Source: Halichoerus grypus (taxonomy: Eukaryota > Chordata > Mammalia > Carnivora > Phocidae). Taken from it: a DNA stretch of 64,000 bases. The DNA lies in NCBI RefSeq assembly GCF_964656455.1, contig NC_135717.1:149347793-149411792 (forward strand). Reading direction: 5' to 3'. Both the position numbers and the translations under genes were made by a program. Shown here piece by piece: positions 45,526-56,934 of this stretch (its first letter is position 1; each line of letters begins with the position of its first letter). The notes under the pieces were generated by a model, which was given only the letters and a program-made list of their open reading frames with translations, was not told the DNA's origin and did not search any database.

Positions 45526-48500
45526 TCCGGCTGTCTGAGAGAGATAGACCTTCCATCAGCCAGCCTGCTGATCAGCGAAAATGCACTGAGTACATAGGGT
45601 ATCCAGAACAATTTACTAGCAACTGTATCCAAGGTATATCTTGTTTTTCTCTTTGTAAATCTAAAATGCCTAGGTAAATAATTTTATTTATTTGGCAATC
45701 ATGTTGATTAAAGAGTATGCAATATAGCAAATTCATAAATTAATTATCCTGAAACATTTTGATAAAAAAGACATTCCATTATACAGAGGTATATTATAAT
45801 TTTAAAATATCTGTTAAGATTTTCAATGGCATTATTATTTTAAGTGCTTTTAGGTGAATAAAACAACTCATTTACTTTGGACTTCATAAAAGACTGTGAA
45901 TGTATTTATATACACACACACACATACACTCAAAAGGTTTCTGCATTTATAAAAAAAGTTTCCATTTACTAATCAGAAAGGCAATCCAGTTTTGATACTC
46001 ATAGAGTCAAGGAAAGGGAAACACGAACAGACTTAAAATGATGAACATCAACAAAATATTATCCAATCCTGTATTATAGAAAAGAAGGAAGAAAAGGAAG
46101 GAAGAAAGAAAAACTGGACAAATAGTAGAAACCTGAAAACAAGTGTTTATTCTATAATTCTAAATGCCTGCTAATACACAGACATTAACTTTGCTATTTA
46201 CAGGCGTCTGAAGCATATCCTAGCTCTCTTTCCTGTAGTTTCTGTATTCTGGTGAGTTTCTGCTCCCTGAAAGCTTCCCTTTTCCAGAAATGTGGTTTCA
46301 CTTCTAGAATGGTGTTTGCATTGCCTATGCTCCACTCAGCCTTCTAGACATTCCACGATATATTTATGAGTAATCTTAGTCTGTCCTATTGTTTTCTCTG
46401 ACAAAAACTCTAACTTCAAGGATCAGAGAGCTGAGTTTTAGAGTTGAAAAAGTAAGCATAGGCATCCCCTGATTAAGGCGGGTTCAATTAATATGTAACT
46501 TTCAAGCCTAGGTCACCAAGACAGGAATACTGAAGAATGGACAAATATTCGAGTGGCAAATATCATGGTGACCATACCCATCCCTACTTCTTTTATTGGT
46601 CATGGCTCTTCGGTGGCCTTAGGGAACTTAAAGAAACATAGAGCTCATTTAGCAGGAAAATCTTGGGCGATTTTACTTAATCCATGGTATTTACTACACA
46701 ATAGAGTAAGCCCGAGTCTAAGGTGTGTTTTCATAAAGATTTTGAATTTCAGGCTTCCACGGTAGCCAAAGAAGATGTGAGACTGGCACCTTGAACTAGA
46801 ACTCTGCATGTAGAGGCATGCTGGTATTAATACCGCAGTTCAGGGATATTATCTGTTAAGCAGATTTTTGTGAGATGCCATAAGGACCTAACTGTCAGGT
46901 AAAACATTGATAAATCACAAAAGGGGGATGTTGGCGGCTTCTTTTGAACTGCATGCTGACAGAAGAACAAAGGTGGACTTGTTGAGGGGTGAAAAACTGT
47001 CCGCAGCAGTGCTCTGGAATTTAAATGAAAGGCATTATTGATCAGAAGGGAAGGAGGTAGAGAGGGACATTAGGCCTGACTCTGCATTGCAGGACAGGAC
47101 ATGGGCTTGGAGAAGCTCACTTGAATGTTAGGCCAGGCTGCAGAGTTTTCAAGAAAAGTGTGTCTTTTGGCTGTAATTTCAGAAACAACATACATCAGGA
47201 ATTCCAACCAAATGGGTGGAGCACATTGGCAGATAGGACAGTGATGAAAACTCTTCCCCTTTTTATTTGCTTGCTGGCTTAATTAATTTTTGTAGCTGTA
47301 GATCGTAGGATTCTTGGGTTATTTAAAGGAACATGGGAACTCTTCGTCTAGAATGAGATTTTCTTAACCACATGACATTTATTATGTTTATGGGAGTTGG
47401 ATAAGGCCCTAGTTCAAGCTAACATAAAACTTTTAAAAAAAGTATCTTAAAGGTCTGATAGTATAGTTTCTTCAACCTTCTAATGCTATTCCTCCCCTGC
47501 TTATCAGGGCAGCAGATTTAACAAGGGGAACAATTTTGCCCAGGGACTTTGAATTATTCTTTGTTACTTACGGTCTTTCAATGTCGTGGGATCCTGAGTT
47601 CTTGGAAGTCTACACATCAGCGGTATCAGAGACAGCTGGAAATAGCAGAATTGTTCAAAAGCGACTAGTCGGGGCAACAGAAACAACCAAGGGAACACCA
47701 TGAAAGTTACTATCTGGCCCTTGTCTCTGCCTTGGTGTGAGAGCAAACTTTTCACAGAGAATTAGAGGAGGGGAGTCAGTACTCCACCTCTATTGAATAT
47801 TAGATATTCAATCTCTGTAAACTCAGATCTAGGAACGCTTAATTTAGCATCATTCAACATTGAGCATGTCCAAAACCAATTTACAGGCAGTAGGTCCTGG
47901 GTCACTGCGCTAAATTTTAGCCTCAAAATATCCAATTCAAGACTCATCTAGAGGCACACAAGCCATCATATATATAATGACATAGAAGTGGATGGGTTGG
48001 GGATGGATATAGTAACTGATTGCCTAGAAGGTGATGAGAATTCACCTGTCTACAGCACCGAAGAGCATGTGTGGTGGCAGGAAGCAAGAATGTCTGATGG
48101 GCATTGAGACTCTAAGGAACCCTGCTTCTGTCTCACCTCTCAGGGTTATCTGTGTGACCTCTCTGGTTTCTGTCAAGTGAAGAGGTGGATCAGTGTTTCC
48201 CAGCTTTTTTTTTTTTTTTTTTTTTTGACTCAAGCACCTTTCAGTTAAATACATAATCTACTGAAGTTCCTTAGAAATTGAAAAAATATATATTATTTGT
48301 GTGATATATGATAAATGATTTTAAAGGCATGTAAAAATTTCAGATCAGTTTGTCTTTAAAGATTACTGTATAAATTCCTATTCCTTTTCTTAACATTGTT
48401 TTTATATACATTGTGGATTAGTTACTATATATTTAAATATATCTTTTGACTTTAGAAAATGCTTAATTTTTCTGAATCTTATGGTATGAGAAAAAACACT

Positions 48501-50720
48501 ATTAATGAACCAACAAAAAATAATATTATGTCATATTTTATTTGGGAGTGAATGGACAGTGAAACCTATAGCAAAATTCAACTGTCCATTATGCATCAAA
48601 TCTTGATCAAAAGTTGCTTTTGTATCTATACTTAGAATTTTTACATTTCGCTTCAAAAAAGAGCTAGTTTATTTTTGTAATTTTTGTCTTTGTTTCTAAA
48701 TTATGGGATAAAAGAAAAGGCTTCAAGCTGCTATTTCCAAGCACTTACCCACAAATAACACATTGAGAGTTTAGAAGGTCTTTATTCCTAATAAATTATA
48801 AGTCAAATTGGATACAATATTATATTTTCCCTTTTCAAAAATGGTTTTTAAAGTACTAGAAGTATGTTGATGTGCATCTAAAAATTTTGATCAGACATGA
48901 AATTTATGAATTCAGTGTTGCTCATCTTGAAGAAAAATTTCAGAATTATCATTTTAATACTTATCAGGATTATATGATGCGAACAATAGGAACTTTTCAT
49001 GAAAACTCAAGCAGAGAGAGAATTGACTGGAAAGCTCTGGGGTGACTCAAACATCAGAGGAGACTCAAGGACCAAGTATGAGAAAGAGCAAGGGTGTTTG
49101 ATGCTCTTCAATCTTGTGACCATAGCTATTTAATAGTTCTATTAATGTGTCATCATAAAGATGAATCAGCTTCTGTCATTCTCTTCTGTCCTTGGCCACT
49201 CAGGTGATATTCAAAGTCCAAGGAAAGGGAATTGGATTGGCCTGATATGGGTCCTATGCTCCCTGTTTGGCTTTAGGAGAGAGAGGTATCTTGATTGTAG
49301 GAAAGAGGTACTGATGCTCTCCTGTGAGAAATTATGGTGCTATCCTCAGAAGGTGCTGGGTGAACATGAACAACATATGTTTACATGTATGTCTTTCTGT
49401 CTCTAATCAGTGGTCCTTTATGGGTGTTATATTATATAATAAGTGATTAAGAATAGAAATAATTTAAGCTGAAGAACAAGTAAAACATTCAACTAGTAAT
49501 ATTGATCTGGATAGTAAACTGACAGAATGAGTCATGAGAATATCCATCGGATCCCCATTGAGTGCCATGAATGTTCATTTGGTAAACTCTTAGAGGCTCT
49601 AAGATGCTTCTAATTAAGGCAAAACATCTGGACAATTATTTTACTTATCAGTTTAAAAACACTCCTTTTCTCCCACGCATAGCAGACATTTGCCATTTTT
49701 GGCTTCTTGGCATTCATTGCACTCTTCCATGGCAACAGTATCCTAGTTTTCCATTCGTCTCAGGAGAGAACAACTTCATCCCTAGCTCTAGGAATGGGCC
49801 CTGATGGACCAAAGCCCAGTGGATCCTCCTGACCACCAGGATCAGGTCCCATGAAGCAGCCTGGGCTAAACACAAACCACGATATTTTTTTTTTGAGATT
49901 TCTGAAAAGAAAAAAAAAAATCCTTTTTTTTTTTTTTTTTTCCTCAGGATTTATCTGGAGAGACACTTTTCTGGATGGTATAGGATCCTGATATGAGGCT
50001 TGATATTGCTGTAGCCTTTTTGCTACAATGAGAGACCTCAAGTCTGAAGTCAAAGTTGATGCAAGGAGAGTAAATCCAAAAAAACAAAAAACAAAAAACA
50101 AAAAAAACCACCATAGATTTGGAGTCCACAGGATCAAGCTGCACCTGAAGCTGTCACTACTTGTGGACCTTAAATGAACTCAAAATATATTTGATTATTT
50201 ATGCTAGTTCGAGTTGGAGTTGCTGTGATTGCATCTGAAATGATCCTAATAGCTACACTGCAGAGAACTTCTGTGAGCCCTAGAGTCTATGAATTACTGA
50301 TTGCAAAATGTTGGATTACATGATATGTAAGATCATGTCTGACAGTAAAGATTTTGTTCTATTACTGGTAATAGGTAGTGTAATTGAAGGCAAGTGGGAG
50401 AAATGTGAGATACCCGGACAAGCATCCTGCAGTGGACCTCGACCTATTGTTGAAGTACATTGAATATCTAATTAGCTATTTTTAATTCAGAAAGAGGAAC
50501 TTTCTTGATTCATTTTTCTTTTTGTGTTCTGCATGGTTGAAGATTTGTGGCTTTTAAACTTTTCCTTTTGCTGTATCATCTTTCTGCATAGTTTCAAATT
50601 TTATTAATAATCTCAACTTTTGTCTTTTGTTGAGTAACAGGAAATTCAAAAACATAGTAGATATTTAATAAATATATATTTAATGAAAGTTATGATTTTA
50701 TTGATAGTCTATGCCTAAAC
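45526..50720. other. 5.2 kb SINE-free region, mostly unique
   Basis: No Can-SINE and no clear older element. Simple tracts: (AC)n at 45,911-45,929, a purine tract at about 46,081-46,118, a 22-base T-run at 48,205-48,226, a T/A/T set at 49,885-49,941, and an (A)nC tract at about 50,077-50,109. A weak exon candidate is at 47,572-47,701 (minus). No gene is supported. Confidence 0.5.
49885..49941. repeat. T-run / A-run / T-run cluster
   Basis: A 10-base T-run is followed by an A-rich 12-base run and an 18-base T-run within 57 bases. In single-stranded form the A-run can pair with either T-run. Confidence 0.85.
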
Positions 50721-50721
50721 T

Positions 50722-51033
50722 AGTGGTTCTCAAACTTGGCTGCACGTTAGACTTGCCTGGGTAGTTTTGAAATAGCAGTTCTTAAAGTTCAGTGTACATC
50801 AGGTTATCTGGTAGGCCTGGGCCCATTTCACGTTTCTGATTCAGTAATTCTAGAGTGAGGCCCCAAATTTTGCATTTCTAACTAGTTCCCAGGTGATACT
50901 GATGCTGCTGGTCTGGGAACCACTGCTCTAATACATGTTCATCCTAGACTATTTAAATCAGAATCTCCGTGGTGGGGGTGATTTTTAACACTCCCCAGAT
51001 GATTCTGATGGACAGCTAGGTTGAGGACCATTG
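50722..51033 (+). repeat. MER5A (hAT-Charlie) element split by a second MER5-like element
   Basis: The outer left half is agtggttctcaaacttggct, gcacgttagacttgcctggg. The outer right half is aatcagaatctccgtggtgg then actccccagatgattctgat and gttgaggaccattg. Between them (about 50,776-50,925) sits a second element beginning cagttcttaaagttcagtgt and ending gtctgggaaccactg, in the opposite sense. Confidence 0.8.
50776..50925 (-). mobile_element. MER5-like hAT element nested in MER5A
   Basis: Terminal inverted repeats cagttctta... and ...gggaaccactg are visible. The minus strand begins cagtggttcccagaccagca, the usual start of this group, and runs gcatcagtatcacctgggaa. The 8-bp TSD expected for hAT elements cannot be confirmed because the left flank has diverged. 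Confidence 0.65.
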
Positions 51034-51299
51034 TCCTCAACAGAAGAGGGTGGCTGGCTTCTATCTCTTGATTAAGTACTTACAGAAGCCCTTTGATTAT
51101 CTCAATGAAAAATTCTTTTTCACACCTCAAATGAACTCCTTGCCCGCTCTCCACTATCTCCCTTGGAAAAATTAATAAACTTAAGTTTTTAAAAATTACT
51201 AAAGCTGATTACCTCAGAAGACTCACAGGCCAAGTATCAACTACCTCTTGCTCCAAGGAGAATTGTAGATCAACACAAAAGAATTTCTGCAATGATTTT

Positions 51300-51795
51300 A
51301 TCAGTCAGAGTCCAATCAAGAAAACAAAAATTGTCATGTAGCAGATTAGCGACTGCTGGAGGGACAGAAGGAGGAGGTGATGTTATCAGAGCCCAGGGGC
51401 CTGGGTTACCGGAGGGAAGCTGGAACCAGGATGGGCTTTTTTAGTGGTAGCTGGAGTCAAGGAGGAGATACAGTTGCTGCAAGAAATGATCCTCAAGGCA
51501 GAGAAGGGGAAATGCCCTCCCTTCTCTCTTCTTTCTGCATCTCTGATAAACACTTCTTATTGGTCAACTCCAACAAAGGAGTCTGGGAAAAACAGCCTGT
51601 TGGTTAGACCCTCTGCATACAGAGCAGAGCAGAGCAGAGCAGAAGAGGGGGCAGGTAAGGAATGAATGTGAGGGCAAACATGCCAAGGACCAACACACTG
51701 TTCTATATGCTAAGCTATGCTCACCACAAGTGTGGCTACCATCTGTCACCGTACAATGCTATCACAATGTCATTGACTATATTACCCTAGAGGTA
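51300..51795. repeat. Ancient repeat plus L1 3' UTR fragment
   Basis: 51,300-51,690 (cagtcagagtccaatcaaga ... ggtaaggaatgaatgtgagg) is an old placental repeat I cannot name. 51,700-51,795 (agctatgctcaccacaagtg, gctaccatctgtcaccgtac) is an antisense L1 3' UTR piece related to 52,990-53,090. The frames at 51,377-51,749 lie here and are not genes. Confidence 0.5.
51621..51642 (+). repeat. (AGAGC)4 pentanucleotide microsatellite
   Basis: Four perfect AGAGC units plus a partial. Likely polymorphic in length. Confidence 0.9.
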
Positions 51796-52079
51796 ATAAT
51801 TATCTTACTTTTCCTTTTGCTTAGTTTTCTCCGTACCTCTTTGTTAATTTATCCACAAATTTTCTGCCAGAAGTATACATTTTCCTTAAGATATTAGAAT
51901 GTATCAGATCAGTTTTTAGTTTCCTTTTCTCTTTCCCCCACTCCTGAGTAAGCCATCTTTTTTCACGCCTACAGACTTTGTACCCTAGTCTGGAATAGGC
52001 GTGCTGCATAGCTGTCATCTGTAGCTCTCTCCTATGCTGCATTCCTGGAGCTTACATTTTCCATTTTCTTGGTTTATTC

Positions 52080-52389
52080 CTTCATTTTGGTGAAATTTCC
52101 TCCAGTTACTTTTTGTGATCAACATATTTGGGGAGACCTTATATTTCTTTGTTCTACACTTTCATTTGAATGATAGTTTAGCTGGGTGTCAAATTCTAAT
52201 CTCACATTTGATAATTAGAGTTTTATTCAATCCCCTATATCCCAGTCATCAGGTGTACCTGATCCCCCCACTCCCCAAACTTGGGTTTTTCTAATTAACC
52301 TCTCTAGAGAGTAAAACTCTATTTATCTCCTGGAGTCAGGGAGGGGTGGTTCTGTGGATAATTAGAGTTGGGGAGAAGATATACTTCTT
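52080..52389. repeat. Possible old L1 fragment
   Basis: ttttggtgaaatttcctcca and agatagtttagctgggtg-like sequence recall antisense L1M sequence. Highly diverged; weak call. Confidence 0.3.
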
Positions 52390-52594
52390 CTTTTTTTTTT
52401 TTTTAAATATTTTATTTATTTATTTGCCAGAGAGAGAGAGAGGGAGAGTACAAGCAGGGGGAGTGGCAGGCAGAGGGAGAAGCAGGCTCCTTGCTAGGCA
52501 AGGAGCCCGATGTGGAACTCGATCCCAGGACCCTGAGATCATGACCTGAGCCGAAGGCAAATGCTTAACCATCTGAGCCACCCAGGCACCCCTG
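52390..52594 (-). mobile_element. Can-SINE with 13-bp TSD
   Basis: It runs from a T-run and aaatattttatttatttatt through agcaggctccttgctaggca to ccacccaggcacccctg. The TSD agatatacttctt (52,377-52,389) versus agatatacttatt (52,595-52,607) has one mismatch. Confidence 0.96.
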
Positions 52595-52916
52595 AGATAT
52601 ACTTATTATACAGATTTTCAACCAATTTTCTTTTCAGCCCTACCTACATCCTCTTTTTCAGAGATATCCAGGTGTCTCCATTTCTGAATCCTTCTGGGAT
52701 CCTGATGTATGTATTGCTGGATTTTTCTACTCTTCTAAGTCAATAACCACTTATCCATCTGCTTCAGTTATTAAAACTTCGTTGTTGCTATCCTGCTGTC
52801 TTTGTTCTTATGGATTTACGCCCTTCTACTCCCTTTATTTAGGGAGGTTTGGGGAGTTGGAAAGAGGTAAATCATATCTATTATTTGGCATATTTAATTG
52901 GAGGTTCTTTGACCAC

Positions 52917-53190
52917 TGTTTTTTATTTTAAAAAATTTTTAATTGAAGTACAATTGACATATAATACAGTATTAGTTTCAGGTATACACCACAGTGATTC
53001 AACAGTTATATACGTTATGAAACACTCACCACAATAAGTGTAGTTACCATCTGTCACCATACAAAGTTACCACAATCTTATTGATTATATTCCCTATGCT
53101 ATACTTTTCATCTCCGTGACTTACTTATTTCATAACTGGAAGTTTGTATGTTTTAATCTCCTTCACCTACTTCACCTGTCTTCCCAATCG
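52917..53190 (-). repeat. L1 3' UTR fragment, antisense
   Basis: aatttttaattgaagtacaa, ttgacatataatacagtatt, gtttcaggtatacaccacag, ccatctgtcaccatacaaag and ctggaagtttgtatgtttta are in reverse-complement order of an old L1 3' UTR. Confidence 0.85.
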
Positions 53191-53199
53191 CCTCCCTTA

Positions 53200-53984
53200 C
53201 CATCATTATTTATATGAGACCTGGGCTGTAAATAATTGATTCCTTCACACCCTAGTATTTTGGCCCCTTTAACAAATCCAGACACTTAATAACAGACATG
53301 TAAAAACAGGTCAGTTTCATAAAATTCTGATAATTTCAGGAGGTTGTTTTCTGAATTACCTGGAATATCCCATAATAAATTATTAGTTTCAATTTTAACT
53401 CAGCTAACTAGTAAGATTAGCCTATTCATAATGTGCTTTTTTGTTCTCTGCTCTATTTAAAACATTCATAGTCCTTGGATGACTGATCCTATTTCCTTAG
53501 TCCCTTGATATTTATATTTTAGGTACTTATTATTCACATAAGCATTGCAGGATGTTTCTATGCTACAGGTAGTAATACTTTTGTTAAATTCTAATCTCAG
53601 AAACATCTGAACTTGGAAGATGGTTTTCCTCTGAGCCACTACTTCAGGGATGCTGACTGAGTCCAAGAAAAATAATATAACTCCTCATGATGTAATATTG
53701 TTAAATGCCAGACAATGGGACAACAGGGGTAGAAGGGACTTAGCCAACATCCCTAATCAAGAGGCCAGCATTTATTTTTTTAATTGCCTGCTTTTGTGCT
53801 TATAGAAATAACTGATATTTGTGGAAAACTAAGTGGGGAAAAAAGTGTAAAGAAGGAAGCAAAATTCATCAGTCACTCCACAATCCAGAGATATCATCTA
53901 CTCTTAATCACTATTAATATTTTTAGGTTTATTTTACTCGGTCATATTTCATGATAAAGGAAATTAAAAGATACAAAAGCTCTC
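53200..53984. other. Unique AT-rich DNA, nothing recognised
   Basis: No gene or classifiable repeat is visible. Confidence 0.45.
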
Positions 53985-54353
53985 TATTATAGAAAATTTC
54001 AAACATACCTAAAAATAGATAGAAGACTGGAATGCATCTCTATGTACCCATTGTCTATCTTGCACAATTATTAGCATTTTGGCCCTTACATTTTATTTAT
54101 ATCTCACTCCTCCATCTATTCCTCCCCACCTCTACTTTTTTTTGCTATGGTATTTTATAACAAATTCTGAATATCATATAATTGCACTCATAAATACTTC
54201 AGTATATGTTTTTAAAATATGAGGTTTTTCTTTTGTTTTCAACACAATCACAATGTTATCAGCCTTATCAAAATTAAAATAGCAATTCTTTAATATCATC
54301 TAGTATCAATTTATATTCAAAATTTCCTAGTTATCTCAAAAAAATACTTTTTA

Positions 54354-54564
54354 AAAAATATTTATTTATTTTTATTTGACAGAGAGAGAGAGAGCGAGCT
54401 ATGAGTGGGGAGAGGTGTAGACGGAGACCAAGATAGAGAATCTCCAGCAGACGCCCCACTGAGCATAGAACCCTACGTGGGGCTCGATCTCACAACCCTG
54501 AGATAGTGACCTGAGCCAAAACCAAGAGTTGGGTGCCCAACCAACTGAGCCACCTAGGCGCCCC
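54354..54564 (-). mobile_element. Can-SINE, older type
   Basis: It runs from aaatatttatttatttttat through ctacgtggggctcgatctca and aaccaagagttgggtgccca to ccacctaggcgcccc. A TSD-like caaaaaaatacttttta (54,337-54,353) versus caaagattacttttta (54,565-54,580) is imperfect. Confidence 0.92.
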
Positions 54565-54627
54565 CAAAGATTACTTTTTATATTAAACATTTTTTATTGA
54601 GGTATAGTTGACATGAAAGGTTACTTT

Positions 54628-54820
54628 TTTTTTTTTTTAAAGATTTTATTTATTTATTTGTAAGAGAGAGAGAGAGCACATGCAGGGGGAACGGCAGGCA
54701 GAAGGTGAAGCCGGCTTATCACTGAGCAGGGAGCCCAATGCGGGACTCGAGCTCAGGACCCCTAGATCATGACCTGAGCCAAAGGCAGATGCTTAACTGA
54801 CTGAGCGACCCAGGTGTCCC
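54628..54820 (-). mobile_element. Can-SINE
   Basis: It runs from a T-run and aaagattttatttatttatt through gcgggactcgagctcaggac to gagcgacccaggtgtccc. Flanks aaaggttactttttt/aaaatttactttctg form a diverged TSD. It follows the previous SINE after 63 bp in the same orientation. Confidence 0.95.
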
Positions 54821-55290
54821 AAAATTTACTTTCTGCAGGGGGGTTTGTTAATCAAGATCCAAACAAAGGCCACACATTGCATTTGGTTGGTATGTCTTCT
54901 AAGTCTAATTTAGTCAAAAATAGGTCCCTCTCCTCCTTTTTAGAAATGCCATTTGTTTGAGCAAAAACCTGCCATTGGTTTTGTAGACTATTTCACAATC
55001 TGAATTTGACTGCTTCTTCATCATGTCATTTAGCTGTTCCTTTATTTCTTATAATTGGTAGTTGGATCTAGAAACTTGATTGGGTTTGAGTCCAATTTTA
55101 CTTATTGTTATTAGTAGTTATTTTTGATGAAATACTTCATAGACAGCAGTGTGTAATCTCAATTACATTGCTGCATGAGGCACATGTATGATCGTCCCAC
55201 TTTAATGATTCTGAGCTTGATCAGTTCTTTTCATGGTGATAGCCTGATCTGCCAGTTTCAAAGCTCCCTGAATGGTTTCACCAACCATGA

Positions 55291-55399
55291 ATTTTTTTTT
55301 TTTTTTTTTAAATAATCCCTATACCCAACGTGGGGCTTGAACTCACGGCTCCAAGATCAAGAGTCGCATGGTCTACTGACTGAGGCAGCCAGGTGCCCC
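55291..55399 (-). mobile_element. Older Can-SINE, partial
   Basis: A T-run is followed by aaataatccctatacccaac, gtggggcttgaactcacggc, tccaagatcaagagtcgcat and ggcagccaggtgcccc. It is the older form, like 2531-2725. The (GA)n-rich middle is missing, so it is about 110 bp long. Confidence 0.88.
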
Positions 55400-55843
55400 A
55401 GTAGTTGCAAAAAGGGGATTTTCTGATTCTGTCATTTCCTTTTGCATATGTTAGCTAGAATTCTTCTATGAAGAACTTTCCTTCATCAATACTTAGTTAT
55501 CTAAAAATACATTTAGAATAGGAAATGCAGGAAAATGGGAAAATGTATTCTCCTTTATTAATTCTTGGAATCATGAATTGGTTAACAAATAACCTCCATA
55601 CATGCCTGTTTACACTGTTTTGTGAATATGTTCTTGGCTCATGCAAAGTTCTCAGGCATTCATTACATTTAAGGGTTGGACAATATCACAATTGACTTTG
55701 CCATTCCCTTATTTAAGTTACCGATATTTTTGTTGTTACATATAATACCAAAATGGACAGCTTTACATACATTTATGGCCAAATTTCTGATGATGTCCTT
55801 AGGATAAATTCTGAAAAGAGGAATTATAAAATTAACTAATTTT

Positions 55844-56065
55844 TTAAAAGATTTATTTATTTTTTAGAGAGAGAGAGAGTGTGAGCACGAGGAGGGGGAG
55901 GGGCAGAGAGAGAATCTCTAGCAGACCCTGCCCTGAGCAGGGAGCTGATGTGGGGCTTGAGCTCATGACCATGAGATCATGACCATGAGAAAATGACCCT
56001 GAGATCACGACTTGAGTCAAAACCAGGAGTCGGATGCTTAACTTACTGTGCCACCCAGTTGCCCC
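55844..56065 (-). mobile_element. Can-SINE with internal 14-bp expansion and 17-bp TSD
   Basis: It runs from aaaagatttatttatttttt to gccacccagttgcccc. The TSD taaaattaactaatttt (55,827-55,843) versus taaaattaatgaatttt (56,066-56,082) has two mismatches. At 55,964-56,005 the unit catgaccatgagat occurs three times (units 2 and 3 diverged), where other copies have one. The 111-codon frame at 55,993-56,328 starts here and is not a gene. Confidence 0.95.
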
Positions 56066-56503
56066 TAAAATTAATGAATTTTAAGGCCCTAGGTACATAT
56101 CAACAGGGTCAATATTATTATTTAATTAAGAATCCTTTAATTATCTTCATTTTTTTGATACAGAAAACATATCTGAAGTTAGTTCCATTTCTCTTTACTC
56201 TTCTTTCCTTAACAGAACCATTGCTTAATATAAACTACTCATACTGGCATGATCAGACCTGGGGGACTGAGAAAGTTGAGATGGCAGGAGGGGCTTGTAA
56301 GGAGTCACTCTCTGCAAACAGGGAGTAATATGTTACTCACAGTAACTTTGGGGGAGAGTACTCTCTGCTAAGCCAGTACTATGGATTCCTAGCTGCCTCA
56401 GGGTTTACTGAGACTGTCCAACATTATCTCTTAGTTTGGTAAAGAACACTGAGGAGGCAGAGAAGACTATTATGCCAAATTGTACTTTGAGGAAGTTACC
56501 CAG

Positions 56504-56892
56504 TGTTATGAACTGAACTGTGTCTCTCCCCGCTGCCAAATTCATACATTGAAACCCTAACACTGAGCTTGACTGTATTTGGAGATCAGCTATTGAGGGA
56601 GGTTCCATGAGGTCATGAGGCTGCCTAGCCTGATAGGATTGGTAGCCTTATAAGAGGAGAAAGAGACACAGAGCTTGCTCTCTTTAAGCGCACACAGAGG
56701 AAAGGACATGCGGGGACACTGCCAGGAGATGGCTGGCCATCTGCAAACTGGGAAAAACGGTCCCACCAGAAACGAACCCTGTCACACCTTGTTGCTGGAT
56801 TTCTAGCCTGCAGACCTGAGAGAAAATATATTTCTGGTGTGTAAACCACTGGTCTGCGATATTTTGTTATGGCAGCCTGAGTAAACAAACAT
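56504..56892 (+). mobile_element. MLT1-type (ERVL-MaLR) solo LTR
   Basis: It starts tgttatgaactgaactgtgt, passes caaattcatacattgaaacc, tgactgtatttggagatcag, ggaaaggacatgcggggaca, and ends ttttgttatggcagcctgag plus taaacaaaca. No internal viral region or coding capacity was seen. It lies directly upstream of the L1 fragment. Confidence 0.88.
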
Positions 56893-56934
56893 ACTCAAAC
56901 ATGTGAAAATTTTTATTTAAAAAAAAAACAAAAC

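Larger units (their letters stand above)
53985..55520. repeat. Ancient LINE-like repeat, copy C, broken by three SINEs
   Basis: Non-SINE parts: tttcaaacatacctaaaaat, gtacccattgtctatcttgc, gccctt...catatctcactcctccat, ttgttaatcaagatccaaac, ggccacacattgcatttggt and gtagttgcaaaaaggggatt, then gctagaattcttctatgaag. This is the same family as 17,035 and 39,425. At 54,580-54,625 (ttttttattgaggtatagtt) an L1 3' UTR piece lies between two SINEs. Confidence 0.6.

Noticed and set aside
49760..50137. 125-codon minus-strand frame
   Set aside because: It runs through T/A homopolymers and an (A)nC tract (FFFLF and KKKKK runs); low complexity rather than coding.
51377..51665. Exon candidate ending in gcag/gtaagg
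   Set aside because: The donor-like motif and both overlapping frames lie in an old interspersed repeat with a pentanucleotide microsatellite; the frames differ and no acceptor is evident.
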